Below are positions 63,560-64,000 of a stretch of 64,000 bases of DNA, piece after piece. The translations under genes and the position numbers were made by a program. The DNA comes from Campylobacter concisus (GTDB lineage Bacteria > Campylobacterota > Campylobacteria > Campylobacterales > Campylobacteraceae): the NCBI RefSeq assembly GCF_015679985.1, contig NZ_CP049239.1, forward strand, positions 124,001 through 188,000, written 5' to 3'. The first letter of the stretch is position 1; each line of letters begins with the position of its first letter. The notes below the pieces were generated by a model, which saw only the letters and a program-made list of their open reading frames with translations, was not told the origin of the DNA and did no database searches.

Positions 63560-64000
63560 TTACTAACTACTACTTGTTTAAATGCGTATCCATCAAACTC
63601 TTTTGCGCCAAATATCGCAACTGTGCCTTTTAGTGAAGGGTCTAGTTTAAATTTTACCTTCATGCTAAAATCTTTTGCTTTAAGCTCTAGCATATCGCCA
63701 TCTTTTGCCTTTGCCACTATGCCAAACTGCACGCCACCCACGATCTCATCGCTTGCGTTTTTGTTTAGATAAACGACCGCTCCGTCAAAATTTTCAAGCT
63801 CTTTTAGCTCGTCTATTTTATGATAATCATTAAATTCTTTTTTGCAACCACCAGCCAAAACGACATTTTTGCCTAAAATTTCAAGTAGCCAAAAGATCGC
63901 ATCTTTATCTGGATGAGTAAAAAATGAATCATCAATAATGATGTTTTTAACGTCCTTTATCCACTCGCCAAGCTCTTCAAATTCCTCTTCACCAACATTG
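63556..64000 (-). CDS. Protein occupying the nuoF position in the nuo operon (5' end outside window)
   Basis: The frame is open to the window edge; only the last 147 residues are visible, ending GAKEFDGYAFKQVVVSK. There is no NADH/FMN-binding signature or N1a-type cysteine motif in the visible part. In C. jejuni the genes nuoE and nuoF are replaced by two unrelated genes, so this is probably the second of these, an accessory subunit through which flavodoxin or another donor may feed electrons. The role is from knowledge of the C. jejuni operon, not from this sequence. Confidence 0.6.
   Translation of the reverse strand, partial: NVGEEEFEELGEWIKDVKNIIIDDSFFTHPDKDAIFWLLEILGKNVVLAGGCKKEFNDYHKIDELKELENFDGAVVYLNKNASDEIVGGVQFGIVAKAKDGDMLELKAKDFSMKVKFKLDPSLKGTVAIFGAKEFDGYAFKQVVVSK

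Overview
The window is a low-G+C chromosomal stretch from a Campylobacterota bacterium, almost certainly Campylobacter. The evidence is the NADH dehydrogenase (nuo) operon with pflA directly behind nuoN, the dgkA / small HTH gene / exodeoxyribonuclease III neighbourhood, many TTG starts, AT-rich TATAAT-type promoters without obvious -35 boxes, and protein sequences that read like those of C. jejuni. Gene content recalls the C. concisus group, but the species is a guess. Nearly all genes are housekeeping. No CRISPR array, insertion sequence, prophage or integron is visible.

Layout. 1-9.5 kb: an edge-cut HEAT-like immunity-type protein, rarA, an FMN-binding protein, ung, a YbaK-like deacylase, thrS-infC, gdhA (much richer in G+C than its surroundings) and a SMI1/KNR4-type gene. 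9.6-10.3 kb: a decayed PQQ beta-propeller gene. 10.3-15.0 kb: biotin carboxylase, then a minus-strand operon glmM-lspA-TM2-hemJ-periplasmic protein. 15.1-19.1 kb: rpsT-prfA, a two-domain Mop protein, a fumarate reductase/flavocytochrome remnant, an HTH gene, a frameshifted dgkA and xth. 19.1-23 kb: a PAS-EAL signalling protein overlapping a dihaem peroxidase, and an orphan type II pseudopilin. 23.2-29.1 kb: a MATE transporter and a zinc-uptake locus (znuA, DUF1007/NicO-like protein, znuC, znuB) divergent from a Fur/Zur-type regulator. 29.1-35.3 kb: small metabolic genes, mntP, tRNA-Glu(TTC), a lipoprotein, nfo and fadL. 35.3-38.7 kb: a fatty-acyl-CoA ligase and an AAA ATPase. 38.7-39.6 kb: degenerate DNA. 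39.6-49.7 kb: fliI-folE on the minus strand, then tig-clpP-GGDEF-def-comM-nnr-purN-terC-VOC on the plus strand. 49.7-51 kb: eleven tRNA genes in two runs, each behind a consensus sigma70 promoter. 51.5-64 kb: pflA and nuoN-M-L-K-J-I-H-G plus the end of the gene that occupies the nuoF position.

How the genes work together. The zinc genes form one transporter system with a divergent regulator and a repeat-containing operator. The nuo operon builds a Campylobacter-type complex I that lacks canonical NuoE/NuoF in the visible part. fadL and the acyl-CoA ligase form a fatty-acid import and activation pair. The clpP-def run handles nascent proteins.

The most notable signals are: a dgkA broken at an A6/T6 tract; a tRNA-Glu(CTC) differing from tRNA-Glu(TTC) only in the anticodon arm; two perfect TTGACA promoters; three gene remnants; an EF-hand-like loop in the DUF1007/NicO protein; and the EAL/dihaem-peroxidase overlap. 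I did not find a convincing wholly new system.
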